Positions 53,780-63,120 of a DNA stretch of 64,000 nucleotides are shown here, piece by piece (position 1 is the stretch's first letter; every line of letters starts with the position of its first letter). The stretch comes from Sphaerospermopsis kisseleviana NIES-73. Its GTDB lineage: Bacteria > Cyanobacteriota > Cyanobacteriia > Cyanobacteriales > Nostocaceae. Made by a program: the position numbers and the translations under genes. The stretch lies in the NCBI RefSeq assembly GCF_002368075.1, contig NZ_AP018314.1:5108747-5172746 (forward strand), written 5' to 3'. Below the pieces are notes generated by a model. It saw only the letters and a list, made by a program, of their open reading frames with translations. It was not told where the DNA came from and made no database searches.

Positions 53780-55132
53780 TTAAATCAATCCTGCTGATTC
53801 ATAAAGTCTTTTAAACAAAGCTTTAATTTTAGTTCCATAATCTAAATCTGCGGACCATCTTCCTGATAGTTGATCTACAGAAGAAGCGACACCCCTAGTC
53901 ACAAATCTAAAGCGAGGATCTACTTCTTGTTGTACCAAAGGTTCTAAACTAGCATAGGCTTTTAAATGTTGAATATGCGCTCTTACTCCTATTCTGGCAC
54001 TAGGAAAAGATGCTGCTTCTGAACCACCACCTATTGCTCCTAAACCAGCAAAGTTATTTTGTTGAGGTTTAATGTCTCCTCCAAAACGTAAAAAGCCAGT
54101 TTCTAAACACATTTGACAAAAGGCAAGATCATGATTTACGCCTTCAATGATCGCTTCTTCCCGATAAAGTTTAGGAATGTCAGGAAACTGCACTAGAGCG
54201 TTTTCATTGTTATTCCGCAAAAATATTTGTAGCTGTACTTCTGTGGTATTTCCATTAGAAATAATTTGCTCAATGTGTGCCGGACAAATTGTTAAAATGG
54301 AACGGAGTTTAAGAGTTTTAGTTGCACTATCCCAACTAATAGAAATATTAAAATCTCGCAGTTCGATAGCTTTGATATAAACTACACGGCGATAGGTTAC
54401 ACGGTTAATATTAGGTGATTTTGATAAATCAATTCGCAACCGATCTACTAAGTCAATGGGAATATAGGAATTACCATTAATTAATACTCCTTGTTCTGGA
54501 TAATTTTGCCCATTGATGTTAATATTGATTGGTGGATAATTTGGTTCTACAGGAGTTCCCGGATTTGAATCAACTCCTCGACTCCAAGCTGTTAATCCAT
54601 CTACAATTCCTAATGCAAAATCACGACGACGAGTTTGTAATAAATTGCGATCGTCTGGACTGCTGAGAAACCCTACTTGCATGACTAAAGCCGGTAAAGT
54701 AGTGCGGCGACAAAACTGCAAACTACCTAAGCCACTGTCTGTATCTGGTCTGACTCCGCGATTAGGTAATTGAGGTACACGGCGCAACAATCCCATGAGT
54801 AACGTTTCTGCATTTTGCTTGCGTTGATTGTTGCTGGCAATGTGGTAAACACTAGCACCCCTAACAGTAGGACTACTAGCAGCATCAGCTTGAATTTCTA
54901 CAGCCACATCAGTGGAACGAGCGCGAGAGTTAATCCAGGTGATAGTTTGGGCAGCACTTAAATCATCAGGCACAGCTAAAACTTCCACAGTACGCGCCCG
55001 CAGTTCTGTTACAATTAGATCCCGTAACAGAATCATTTCCTTAGCTTCAGTTGTACCACCTGCGATCGCACCAGGATCAATACCGCCAGCTTCCCTACCT
55101 CCATGCGCGGCCGAAATAAAAATACGTCCCAT
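53780..55132 (-). CDS. Amidase_3-type cell-wall protein with altered active site
   Basis: 450 residues. The N-terminal domain is the N-acetylmuramoyl-L-alanine amidase fold: ISAAHGGREAGGIDPGAIAG (His10, Glu29), ADAASSPTVRGASVY, and MQVGFLSSPDD. The expected second zinc-ligand His is Gln81 (VEIQADA), and the expected catalytic Glu is Gln152 (VMQVGFLSS). A middle domain resembles the copper-amine-oxidase N-terminal/SH3-like type (GNSYIPIDLVDRL). The C-terminal domain looks like a glucosaminidase (NNFAGLGAIGGG, RIGVRAHIQHLKAYAS). No Sec signal peptide is apparent. It may bind or cut peptidoglycan through the glucosaminidase part only. Confidence 0.75.
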   Translation of the reverse strand: MGRIFISAAHGGREAGGIDPGAIAGGTTEAKEMILLRDLIVTELRARTVEVLAVPDDLSAAQTITWINSRARSTDVAVEIQADAASSPTVRGASVYHIASNNQRKQNAETLLMGLLRRVPQLPNRGVRPDTDSGLGSLQFCRRTTLPALVMQVGFLSSPDDRNLLQTRRRDFALGIVDGLTAWSRGVDSNPGTPVEPNYPPINININGQNYPEQGVLINGNSYIPIDLVDRLRIDLSKSPNINRVTYRRVVYIKAIELRDFNISISWDSATKTLKLRSILTICPAHIEQIISNGNTTEVQLQIFLRNNNENALVQFPDIPKLYREEAIIEGVNHDLAFCQMCLETGFLRFGGDIKPQQNNFAGLGAIGGGSEAASFPSARIGVRAHIQHLKAYASLEPLVQQEVDPRFRFVTRGVASSVDQLSGRWSADLDYGTKIKALFKRLYESAGLI

Positions 55133-55269
55133 CTTTAATGATTCCCATTGTTAAGCTCCAGCATGAAGCAATTTTAACGATTATTTTGGGTTTGGGATCA
55201 AGAATTATAATAAGGCAGGAGTCAGGAGTTTTGATTTTTCCCTAATCATCAATCACCAATCACCCAAAA

Positions 55270-57180
55270 ATGCAAATCCCCCGTTTACATCCAGATACAA
55301 TAGAAGAAGTTAAACACCGGGCTGATATTGTTGATGTTGTCTCAGATTATGTAGTTTTACGTAGACGAGGCAAAGATTTTGTCGGGTTATGTCCTTTCCA
55401 TGACGAGAAAACCCCTAGTTTTACAGTGAGTCCAAGCAAGCAAATGTATTATTGTTTTGGTTGTCAAGCTGCGGGTAATGCCATTAAGTTTGTCATGGAT
55501 TTGAATAAACGACATTTTGCAGAAGTAGTTCTAGATTTAGCAAAACGTTATCAAGTTCCTGTCAAAACCTTAGCACCTGAACAAAGACAAGAATTACAAC
55601 GTCAAATATCTTTACGTGAGCAATTATATGAGATTTTAGCATCTACAGCCCAATTTTATCAACACGCTTTAAGACAAAATTTGGGTCAAAAAGCGATGCA
55701 ATATTTACAGGAAAATCGGCAATTAAAAATAGAAACAATTCAACAATTTGGTTTAGGTTATGCTCCCCCTGGTTGGGAAACTTTACATCGTTATTTGGTG
55801 GAAAATAAAAATTATCCTGTGCAGTTGGTAGAAAAAGCTGGTTTAATTAAACCTAGAAAAGAAGGGGGAGGTTATTATGATGTATTTCGGGATAGATTAA
55901 TGATTCCTATCCACGATGTTCAAGGAAGAGTAATTGCTTTTGGTGGCAGAACTTTAACAGATGAACAACCAAAATATTTAAATTCCCCAGAAACAGAATT
56001 ATTTAGTAAAGGTAAAACTTTATTTGCTTTAGATCAAGCTAAAGATGGTATTTCTAAATCAGATCAAGGGGTAGTAGTAGAGGGATATTTTGATGCGATC
56101 GCCCTTCATGCAGCAGGAATTAATAACGTCGTTGCATCCCTGGGTACAGCATTAAGTATAGAACAAGTGCGGCTATTATTGCGTTACTCAGATTCCAAAC
56201 AATTAATACTTAATTTTGATGCAGATAACGCTGGAATTAATGCCGCAGAAAGAGCAATTGGTGAAATTGCCACCTTAGCATATAAAGGGGAAGTACAGTT
56301 AAAAATTCTCAACATTCCCGACGGTAAAGATGCGGATGAATATTTGCAAACTCATACAGCAGCAGAATATCAGCAACTATTAACAAATGCACCACTGTGG
56401 TTAAATTGGCAAATTGAGGAAATTATTAAAGATAGAGATTTAAAACAAGCTACCAATTTTCAAATCGTTACAAAAGAAATGGTTAAAATCTTGCAGAAAA
56501 TCGTTAATAGTGATACACTTAATTACTATATTTCCTACTGTGCAGAAATACTCAGCTTAGGGGACGCTAGACTTATACCCCTACGAGTTGAGAACCTACT
56601 AACTCAAATTGCACCTGCTAGTGTACAAACTCCACCTTTGCGTTTACGCAAACCAGAGTCAAAAACGCCAAAGCTATCTCTAGTAACCACTGAACGCAGT
56701 TTATTAGAACAAGCAGAGGCGTTATTATTACGAATTTTTCTCCATTGTCCTGAACAACGTCAAATTATATTTGAGGAATTAGAAGAAAGAAATTTAGAAT
56801 TTAGCCTTTCTCATCATCGGTTTTTGTGGCAAAAAAGTTTAGAATTTCCATTAGAAGAAGTAGACTTAATTTCTAACTTACAAAATCGGTATTTAGAATT
56901 AGAAGAAGATTTAAAAATAGTATCTCATGTATTTCATTTGAATGAAAAAAACAAGCAAGAAATACTGCGTACTCCCCAAGTTGTACAAGCAACCTTAGCT
57001 TGTATGGAAATAGTTTTGAGGGAAAAACGCTATCGTCATTTTATGGAACTGTGGGAAAAAGTTGATCCACAAATAGAACCAGAAAAAAATAAATCATATT
57101 ATGATAATGCTATTGCTGAAAAAAGACGAATACAAGAATTAGATAAACAAAGACAATTTTCCATAGCCGAATTATTTTAA
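55270..57180 (+). CDS. dnaG: DNA primase
   Basis: Makes RNA primers at the replication fork. 636 residues: the N-terminal zinc domain (GLCPFHDEKTPSFTVSPSKQ, YYCFGCQAAGNA), the RNA-polymerase domain with RDRLMIPIHDVQGRVIAFGG, the Toprim part (VVVEGYFDAIALHAAG; LILNFDADNAGINAA), and a C-terminal helicase-binding region. Complete. Likely the sole primase gene. Confidence 0.96.
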   Translation: MQIPRLHPDTIEEVKHRADIVDVVSDYVVLRRRGKDFVGLCPFHDEKTPSFTVSPSKQMYYCFGCQAAGNAIKFVMDLNKRHFAEVVLDLAKRYQVPVKTLAPEQRQELQRQISLREQLYEILASTAQFYQHALRQNLGQKAMQYLQENRQLKIETIQQFGLGYAPPGWETLHRYLVENKNYPVQLVEKAGLIKPRKEGGGYYDVFRDRLMIPIHDVQGRVIAFGGRTLTDEQPKYLNSPETELFSKGKTLFALDQAKDGISKSDQGVVVEGYFDAIALHAAGINNVVASLGTALSIEQVRLLLRYSDSKQLILNFDADNAGINAAERAIGEIATLAYKGEVQLKILNIPDGKDADEYLQTHTAAEYQQLLTNAPLWLNWQIEEIIKDRDLKQATNFQIVTKEMVKILQKIVNSDTLNYYISYCAEILSLGDARLIPLRVENLLTQIAPASVQTPPLRLRKPESKTPKLSLVTTERSLLEQAEALLLRIFLHCPEQRQIIFEELEERNLEFSLSHHRFLWQKSLEFPLEEVDLISNLQNRYLELEEDLKIVSHVFHLNEKNKQEILRTPQVVQATLACMEIVLREKRYRHFMELWEKVDPQIEPEKNKSYYDNAIAEKRRIQELDKQRQFSIAELF

Positions 57181-57207
57181 TCAAAGAATAGGGAGTATAC
57201 TAATTCT

Positions 57208-57816
57208 ATGAAACTACAAACAACTATCCAAGAAATCAAAACAGTTAAAGCCTACTATACCCCAGAAGAATATTTAGAACTGGAAGAAAAATCAGAGTAC
57301 AAAAATGAATATAGAGATGGAGAAATTATACCCATGACAGGCAGAACAACAAATCATAATAAACTAGCATTAAATTTAGCTACTAGCCTGAATTTAGCAT
57401 TAAATGATTTAGACTATGAAATTTATATTGGAGATGTAAAACTGTGGATACAACGTTATCGAGAATTTACTTATCCTGATGTCATGGTCATAGAAGGTGA
57501 ACCTATTTATTATAGTACAAACACCACAATTGTCACCAATCCTTTATTAATTGCCGAAGTCCTATCTCAATCTACAAAAGACTATGATCGGGGTGATAAA
57601 TTTCTTTATTATCGTTCAATTCCCGAATTTAAAGAATATATTTTGATTGATCAACATAAACATTATGTAATGCAATATGTCAAAAATAATGAAAATCAAT
57701 GGATTTTGACAGAGTATGAAACAGAAGATGCTATTTTAAAACTTGCATCAATTAACCTTAAATTATCTTTAAAACAACTGTATAAAAAAATTAACTTTTT
57801 GGAACAAATAGAGTAA
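57208..57816 (+). CDS. Uma2 family protein (putative restriction-endonuclease-like)
   Basis: 202 residues: YYTPEEYLELEEKSEYKNEY, RDGEIIPMTG, FTYPDVMVIEGEP and LIAEVLSQSTKDYDRGDKF with FKEYILIDQHKHYVMQY. This is the Uma2/DUF820 family, a PD-(D/E)XK nuclease fold amplified in cyanobacteria; biological role unknown. The Asp in YPDVMV and Glu in IAEVLS are the likely catalytic residues and are present. Confidence 0.87.
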   Translation: MKLQTTIQEIKTVKAYYTPEEYLELEEKSEYKNEYRDGEIIPMTGRTTNHNKLALNLATSLNLALNDLDYEIYIGDVKLWIQRYREFTYPDVMVIEGEPIYYSTNTTIVTNPLLIAEVLSQSTKDYDRGDKFLYYRSIPEFKEYILIDQHKHYVMQYVKNNENQWILTEYETEDAILKLASINLKLSLKQLYKKINFLEQIE

Positions 57817-57839
57817 AATTATCAATTGAAAATTGACAA

Positions 57840-57915
57840 TTGTTTCATTAAAGGCTTCCGCCGTGAGCGTCAGCCGATAGCGTAGCGTGGCGTTAGCCAT
57901 ACGGTTTAAAACCTC
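57840..57915. repeat. Interspersed repeat downstream of the Uma2 gene
   Basis: Contains CGTGAGCGTCAGCCGATAGC and GTAGCGTGGCGTTAGCCAT, high-GC words in an AT-rich gap that recur widely between cyanobacterial genes. No coding sense. Confidence 0.45.
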
Positions 57916-58021
57916 TCCTTTCAACGGGAAAAATAAAAAATAAGCTTTTTCAATCCTCTCCCTTCAATGGAGGGGTAATTGTCAATTGTTCATTGTCAAT
58001 TATCAATTATTGAATATTCAC

Positions 58022-59014
58022 CTATAACCTGAGCTTGGGTAAAATAGATTTAGATAACATTCCATGAACCCCTTTTTGTGGACTATTCACCACTTGAGTA
58101 ATATGAAAATTTACTGCTAAACTGCATAAAACATAAGCATCTTCTGGTGATAAATTGGCAAAACGTTCTAGAAAATCAATCATATTTTTTAACGCCAATT
58201 CCAAAGCATCATCTAATGTTTCTGCAAAACCCATTGTGATGAAATCTGTAGGAGTTTCTGCTATGGGTGTTGTCAGTTGTAAATCTTTACGTAATATGAG
58301 TTTAATTCTGCCATTCATAGATGTTTCAATAGCAGTTACATTTACCTCACCATCTCCTTGTGCAGAATGTCCATCACCAATGGAAAATAATGCACCAGGA
58401 ACATATATAGGTAAAAATAATTTTGCACCTGCTTGTAATTGACGGTTATCAATATTTCCTCCATAAGCACCTGGAGGTATAGAATTACGGTTATTTTCTG
58501 GGGTAGCAACTCCTAAAATGCCAAAAAAAGGTGTGAGAGGAATTTTAATATTTGAACCGGGTGGAAATTCGGCAAAATTATTTTTTAAATCGAGGGGAAT
58601 AAATCTTAATGCAGCTTCTGTAAACTGCTGTGGTAATGCTCCCCAACCTGCACGAATAGCGTTAAAACCAACAGGTAAACGCGGTGAAATTGACTTTAAT
58701 TGTACTTCTAAAATATCCCCTGGTTGTGCATTATTGATGTAAATTGGTCCGGTGAGTAAATGGGGTCCTAGTGCTATTTTTTGTTCTGGTGGTAAATTTT
58801 CACAGATATCAATAAATTCTGGTGTAAGAAATTCTGAAGGAGCTTTGTCGTAAACGTAATAACCTGTATATGTTTCTATGTCTATTGTGTCATGGGAATC
58901 AACAAATAATGCTGGTTTTAAGAGGTGAGAAAAGCCACCTAAATGTACAGTTTCTTTCGTAGCTTTTAAAATGTGGTGAGTCATTTTTGCAGATGCTGAT
59001 GGCTGAATAAACAA
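58022..59014 (-). CDS. Acetamidase/formamidase family protein
   Basis: 330 residues (an ATG at 58984 is an alternative start). The FmdA/AmdA pattern is clear: VDSHDTIDIETYTGYYVYDK, GPIYINNAQPGDILEVQLKS, PFFGILGVATPENN, GGNIDNRQLQAGAKLFLPIY and VPGALFSIGDGHSAQGDGEV. Members hydrolyse formamide or acetamide to ammonium and the acid. Nearby ure genes also release ammonia from a simple amide, but there is no operon link. Confidence 0.88.
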   Translation of the reverse strand: MFIQPSASAKMTHHILKATKETVHLGGFSHLLKPALFVDSHDTIDIETYTGYYVYDKAPSEFLTPEFIDICENLPPEQKIALGPHLLTGPIYINNAQPGDILEVQLKSISPRLPVGFNAIRAGWGALPQQFTEAALRFIPLDLKNNFAEFPPGSNIKIPLTPFFGILGVATPENNRNSIPPGAYGGNIDNRQLQAGAKLFLPIYVPGALFSIGDGHSAQGDGEVNVTAIETSMNGRIKLILRKDLQLTTPIAETPTDFITMGFAETLDDALELALKNMIDFLERFANLSPEDAYVLCSLAVNFHITQVVNSPQKGVHGMLSKSILPKLRL

Positions 59015-59052
59015 TTATCAATTGTCAATTGTCAATTGTCAATTGTCAATTG
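59011..59052. repeat. STRR TCAATTG
   Basis: Six TCAATTG units immediately upstream of the acetamidase gene and downstream of the lipase gene. The unit contains the palindrome CAATTG, so the array can fold. Confidence 0.85.
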
Positions 59053-59073
59053 ATAACAGGTTATTTTGAGTTT

Positions 59074-59853
59074 TCAGAGTGTTTTTTCCAGCAACCTAAT
59101 ATAATTGCGGATATCATGATCTTTCACTCGTGCAGAAATGAAGTTGAAACTAAACCAAGGTCCTAGTCGTAATTGTTGACCTACATGACTATATCTTCCT
59201 TGCCACCACCTGGGTAATGCTGGTACTATATCCATGCCATAAATAAAGCGATAAGTGTTAGGAACTCTCTGATTATAAGATTGAGAAAATTCCTTATTGC
59301 CTACTTTGGGCGAGCCAAATGTATAGACTTCTAAGGAAGATAATTGAGGGTGAAAATTATATTCAATATCTACACCACATAAGGTTGCTAATGCTCCTCC
59401 TAAACTATGGCCTGTGACAATGATATTAGCAGTCTGATTATCTTTGATATATTGATGAATGTGATCTCTAACGGAAAGGTAAGCATTGCTAAAACCAGAA
59501 TGCATGAGTGATCCAGAGTTCTTACCTTTTTTATATGGGTAAGTTTGCTCGGTTTTAGCAACAATTTGTTGTTGAATTATTTTCTCATCAAATTCTCTAT
59601 TTTCCTTTTCTTCATCAATACCTATCTTGCCAGTATCGAAGTTATATCGCCAGTCCATTCTTGATTCAGTACCACGAAAAACTATAGTTACTGCTGAGGA
59701 ATCTGCTAAAATTGCCAATTGAGTATCAGTGGTTTTGTCGCTAATCAGAATTGGTTTTTCAGTCCAGCCGCTAAAGGCTATTTTAGAGAAGTCTTGATAA
59801 ATTTCTTGACAGCACACTGCCATTTTCACTGCTTTGGAATAATTCACTGTCAT
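59074..59853 (-). CDS. Class 3 lipase-like hydrolase
   Basis: 259 residues from ATG 59853, chosen because GAGGA lies about 8 bases upstream. Alpha/beta-hydrolase: the oxyanion region VTIVFRGTESRMDW, nucleophile elbow IIVTGHSLGGALATLCG (Ser in GHSLG), the Asp strand FIYGMDIVPALPRWW, and a C-terminal His (YSHVGQQLRL). Lipase_3 family; the substrate may be galactolipid or triacylglycerol. No signal peptide. Confidence 0.87.
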   Translation of the reverse strand: MTVNYSKAVKMAVCCQEIYQDFSKIAFSGWTEKPILISDKTTDTQLAILADSSAVTIVFRGTESRMDWRYNFDTGKIGIDEEKENREFDEKIIQQQIVAKTEQTYPYKKGKNSGSLMHSGFSNAYLSVRDHIHQYIKDNQTANIIVTGHSLGGALATLCGVDIEYNFHPQLSSLEVYTFGSPKVGNKEFSQSYNQRVPNTYRFIYGMDIVPALPRWWQGRYSHVGQQLRLGPWFSFNFISARVKDHDIRNYIRLLEKTL

Positions 59854-59928
59854 CACTAAGTCCTCATCCACAATTTTGAGCAATATGTTGACCAATATTC
59901 AGATGTTCTAGAACACCAATTCATTAAT

Positions 59929-60027
59929 CGTAAGGGCGTTCGCGTAGCGTGCCGGAGGCATAGCATTCGGACAGAATATGAACTGGTTTCAGCGATAGGT
60001 TATCACCCGAATGCTTCGCCCCTACAA
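59929..60027. mobile_element. MITE-like element, family B copy 2
   Basis: About 99 bases, reverse orientation relative to 48254-48350. Its complement starts GTAGGGGCGAAGCATTCGG and ends CACGCTACGCGAACGCCCTTACG. The central ~35 bases differ between copies while the ends are conserved. Confidence 0.7.
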
Positions 60028-60190
60028 GGTAAAAACAGATTACCTAGCATTACTGAATCGACGTTCTAGGAAACATCTATGTATTATTGGTGATTTGACG
60101 GATATCATAGCATTGTTTATTTACAAACGACTAGAGTGCAGCAAAATATAAAAAAATATAAATTTATATTACAAAAATACCTATCATACT

Positions 60191-60226
60191 CAGATCCCCG
60201 ACTTTTTTAAGAAGTTGGGGATCTAA
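60191..60226. repeat. Hairpin repeat C, copy 2
   Basis: CAGATCCCCGACTT, a T/A spacer, then AAGTTGGGGATCT. It lies 29 bases after the ureG stop and could act as a terminator-like hairpin there. Confidence 0.7.
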
Positions 60227-60254
60227 AAGTAAAAAAAATATAAAATTTCCAAAT

Positions 60255-60851
60255 TTAGCAGATTTGTGTGGTAATGAATTGAATCACATCCGCTAAACCG
60301 ATTTTGGTTTTTAAGTTAGTGAAAATAAAGGGTTTATCTCCACGCATTTTTTTTGCATCTCTTTCCATGACGTTTAAATCTGCTCCAACGAATGGTGCAA
60401 GATCAATTTTATTAATGACTAATAAATCTGATTTAGTGATACCTGGACCACCTTTGCGGGGAATTTTATCCCCAGCAGCAACGTCTATGACATATATTGT
60501 TAAATCAACTAATTCGGGACTAAAGGTAGCGGCTAAATTATCACCACCACTTTCTAAAAAAACTAAATCTAAATCTATAAATTTTTCTTCTAGTTGTTCA
60601 ATTGCAGCTAAATTCATGGAAGCATCTTCACGGATAGCAGTATGGGGACAACCTCCTGTTTCTACTCCTAAAATGCGATCGCTCTCCAATGCTTGAGAAC
60701 GTACTAAAAATTGTGCATCTTCTTGAGTATAAATATCATTGGTAACAACCGCTAATTTATATTTTTCTCGCAGTGCTTTACACAAAGCATCTACTAAAGC
60801 TGTTTTTCCAGAACCTACGGGTCCTGCTACTCCTACTCGAAAAGCATTCAT
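60255..60851 (-). CDS. ureG: Urease accessory GTPase UreG
   Basis: GTP-dependent nickel delivery to urease with UreE/F/D. 198 residues: P-loop [19 protein letters not shown], the metal-binding [35 protein letters not shown], and [15 protein letters not shown]. Complete. Last of the ureE-ureF-ureG set; a 105-base STRR gap separates it from ureF. Confidence 0.96.
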   Translation of the reverse strand: MNAFRVGVAGPVGSGKTALVDALCKALREKYKLAVVTNDIYTQEDAQFLVRSQALESDRILGVETGGCPHTAIREDASMNLAAIEQLEEKFIDLDLVFLESGGDNLAATFSPELVDLTIYVIDVAAGDKIPRKGGPGITKSDLLVINKIDLAPFVGADLNVMERDAKKMRGDKPFIFTNLKTKIGLADVIQFITTQIC

Positions 60852-60854
60852 AAG

Positions 60855-60956
60855 TAATTGGTGATTGGTGATTGGTAATTGGTAATTGGTAATTAGTAAA
60901 ATTATTACCTATCTTCTCTTACTGTTCCCTGTTCCCTGTTCCCTGTTCCCTGTTCC
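60855..60956. repeat. STRR cluster between ureF and ureG
   Basis: TAATTGG/TGATTGG units (60856-60897), then four or five GTTCCCT units (60926-60957) ending at the ureF stop codon. Confidence 0.85.
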
Positions 60957-61646
60957 CTAGCTTCTAAATAATCTAGTATATTGGGTTTCATGCTGCATAC
61001 TAGCTAGGGATAAACCCCAACTACAACAAACTAGATTATCATCTTCTAAGGTGAGAATTTCTGACATTGTAATATTTAATAATGTTTGCAACTCTAATAA
61101 TAATTCTTGTCCAGCAGTTTGACCAAGGGGAATGAGTTTGACTCCAGCAGTAATTAAATTATTTGCCCAACTATGCAGATATGCTAATAATGCCGCATCA
61201 GTGTTAATTTGCCAATGAGCGCAAGCAATACCAAAGGCGATCGCATAATTGCAAGGATAACCCACTGCGGTAGCTAATGGTAAAGTTTCTGGTGCAAGTT
61301 TACTTAATAATTGGATGAGCGATCGCCCCATTTGCCAACTACTAGCGCGTAATTCTTCTGTATCTCTCACCGCAGATAACCACAAATTCCATCGTTTTAA
61401 ATCTGCTAAATTTCCCATTTTTGCAGCTTCTAAACCTCTAATCATCACAGCGCCATCTATGCGAATTGACCCATAATTCAACTCAGCTTCTAACCAATTT
61501 TTTAAGCTATTACTGCTATTAATAGTACCATTTTCTACCAACATTTCCAAACCTTCAGAATAGCTATAAGCTCCCACAGGTAAAGCCGGACTAGCTAACT
61601 GTAAAATAGATAAAAAATGACTATGAGTTAGAGTGATGGTGTCCAT
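60957..61646 (-). CDS. ureF: Urease accessory protein UreF
   Basis: 229 residues from ATG 61646, preceded by GGAGG at 5 bases; ATG 61658 is the alternative. Helical protein: [20 protein letters not shown] at the start, [15 protein letters not shown], and a C-terminal [17 protein letters not shown]. UreF bridges UreD and UreG in urease activation. Overlaps the 3' end of ureE by 26 bases, so the pair is translationally linked. Confidence 0.93.
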   Translation of the reverse strand: MDTITLTHSHFLSILQLASPALPVGAYSYSEGLEMLVENGTINSSNSLKNWLEAELNYGSIRIDGAVMIRGLEAAKMGNLADLKRWNLWLSAVRDTEELRASSWQMGRSLIQLLSKLAPETLPLATAVGYPCNYAIAFGIACAHWQINTDAALLAYLHSWANNLITAGVKLIPLGQTAGQELLLELQTLLNITMSEILTLEDDNLVCCSWGLSLASMQHETQYTRLFRS

Positions 61647-62079
61647 AAGCTCCTCCATAAGCGCCTAATTCTGGTTGAAAAGGTACAACTTCTTCCTTAA
61701 TTTCTAACCCTAACTTTTCTAACATCGTGCGTAAAACTGAATCGGGAGATAAGCGTAAATAATTAGGAGTAATTTCCACAGGTACATGACGATTACCCAA
61801 ATGATAAGCTGCTCTTAATAAGAGTAAAGGTGTGTGTGCAACCACAGTCAAAACAGGTTCAGGTTTAGCAATAATTCTGATGAAATTGTTTTGATTTTCA
61901 TCAGTGAGAAGATCATCATTATGTAAAACTGTACCTCTCGGTAAACGCAGAAAAACCTCCTTTCCATCTGTTAATGTAAATTTGTGACGGCTACGGGTGC
62001 GTTCTTCAGCGGTAAGTGGAAGAGTAAAATTAACGATAGCATTAATATCAGGAGGTTTAACTTTAGTTAAATTCAACAT
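61621..62079 (-). CDS. ureE: Urease accessory nickel chaperone UreE
   Basis: 152 residues: [56 protein letters not shown] (the metal-binding His in GNRHV) and a short C-terminal [11 protein letters not shown]. The His tail is short compared with Klebsiella-type UreE. First of ureEFG. The structural genes ureABC and ureD are not in this window. Confidence 0.94.
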   Translation of the reverse strand: MLNLTKVKPPDINAIVNFTLPLTAEERTRSRHKFTLTDGKEVFLRLPRGTVLHNDDLLTDENQNNFIRIIAKPEPVLTVVAHTPLLLLRAAYHLGNRHVPVEITPNYLRLSPDSVLRTMLEKLGLEIKEEVVPFQPELGAYGGAYGHHHSNS

Positions 62080-62170
62080 GATGAAAACAATAAATTATAG
62101 ATATCTTGGTAAATTTTCAGAAATGATATTACAACAAAACAACAAAAATATCAATAATCTGCAAAAATAA

Positions 62171-62202
62171 ATCCCCAACCTTTTACAGAAGTCGGGGATC
62201 TA
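62171..62202. repeat. Hairpin repeat C, copy 3
   Basis: ATCCCCAACCTTTTACAGAA followed by GTCGGGGAT forms the same kind of hairpin as at 53702 and 60191; it sits between the cupin gene and ureE. Confidence 0.65.
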
Positions 62203-62236
62203 CATCCTACACCTTTGATATTTTTATCTTTTATAT

Positions 62237-62578
62237 TTAATTTTCATCCCTAGCATGAATTTGAGCCGGGGGACTCGTCGCTTCAACTGCTGTAAATGGT
62301 TGCAGAATTCTATAAGAATGAATTGCACCTTTTGGTACAACCCAAGAACTACCTTTTTCTAGTAAAATTGTCTGACCAAAAATATCTAATTCTGCTTGTC
62401 CATCAATTACATAACCAACAGTTTCATATTCCCGTTGAGTTGGTACTTTTTCCTCACCTGGTTCTTCATTTTCCCATAGTCGCATCGAAACAGTTTTTCC
62501 CGATACCAGATACTTTTGACCAAGTTTACCTGTGGGAGAATAGGCAGAATCTACTTTTTTAACACTTGTGTCACTCAT
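62237..62578 (-). CDS. Small cupin-domain protein
   Basis: 113 residues forming a single cupin barrel: TVSMRLWENEEPGEE, YETVGYVIDGQAELDIFGQT, LLEKGSSWVVPKGAIHSYRI. The His in GAIHSY and Glu in YETVGY fit the metal-binding positions of the two cupin motifs, although the first motif lacks the usual HxH. Function unknown. It lies in a minus-strand run with the next two genes, which may be stress-related. Confidence 0.82.
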   Translation of the reverse strand: MSDTSVKKVDSAYSPTGKLGQKYLVSGKTVSMRLWENEEPGEEKVPTQREYETVGYVIDGQAELDIFGQTILLEKGSSWVVPKGAIHSYRILQPFTAVEATSPPAQIHARDEN

Positions 62579-62669
62579 AATATTTTAGACCGCAAACAGC
62601 ATGAAATTTGAAGTATTTTGAACTTTAATGAAGACAGGAGTGAGGACTCCTAACTCATCACATCTTGCT

Positions 62670-63080
62670 TTATCTCTTGTCTCTCAACATTCTTTCTGGT
62701 GGTATATTCTCTTGATAATAACCTGGTTTATCACCAGTAATTGGCTCTAAACTTTTGTCAATATTTGTGCGTACATCTTCTAAAAACTGTCTGGTAGATT
62801 CAGGAATAGGTTCATCAAGATTGAGTTTTTCTCTAATATTATCAGCAGTTTCTTGAAGTTGTCTTTGAGTATTTTCTAGCGGCTGCTCATTTCTGATTGC
62901 TTCTTGATCAGGAGTACCTTTATAATAAGTACCTTCTGGAGTTGTCACGGTATCAGCTTGTGCTAATAGCATAGCATTACTAGAGCTAAAAGCTTGGAAG
63001 CCAAAAAAGGCAAATACTACAAAAGAAATTACTAGCAGACGTAAAATTAGACGTTGAAAACTCTTAAAAAGACGATTCAT
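62670..63080 (-). CDS. Small secreted protein of unknown function
   Basis: 136 residues. One N-terminal hydrophobic stretch (LILRLLVISFVVFAFFGFQA) serves as signal or anchor; the mature part is charged and helical (NTQRQLQETADNIREKLNLD, FLEDVRTNIDKSLEP) and ends YYQENIPPERMLRDKR. I do not know a named family; similar proteins seem to occur in Nostocales. It sits 40 bases downstream of the DJ-1/PfpI gene, probably in one transcript. Confidence 0.68.
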   Translation of the reverse strand: MNRLFKSFQRLILRLLVISFVVFAFFGFQAFSSSNAMLLAQADTVTTPEGTYYKGTPDQEAIRNEQPLENTQRQLQETADNIREKLNLDEPIPESTRQFLEDVRTNIDKSLEPITGDKPGYYQENIPPERMLRDKR

Positions 63081-63120
63081 AATTATCCTTGCTCATAGGG
63101 TTTTCCTGAATAATAAATGC

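Larger units (their letters stand above)
59854..60254. other. Gap holding a MITE-B copy and a hairpin repeat
   Basis: No gene. The family B element is at 59929-60027 and the hairpin C copy at 60191-60226. Confidence 0.5.
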
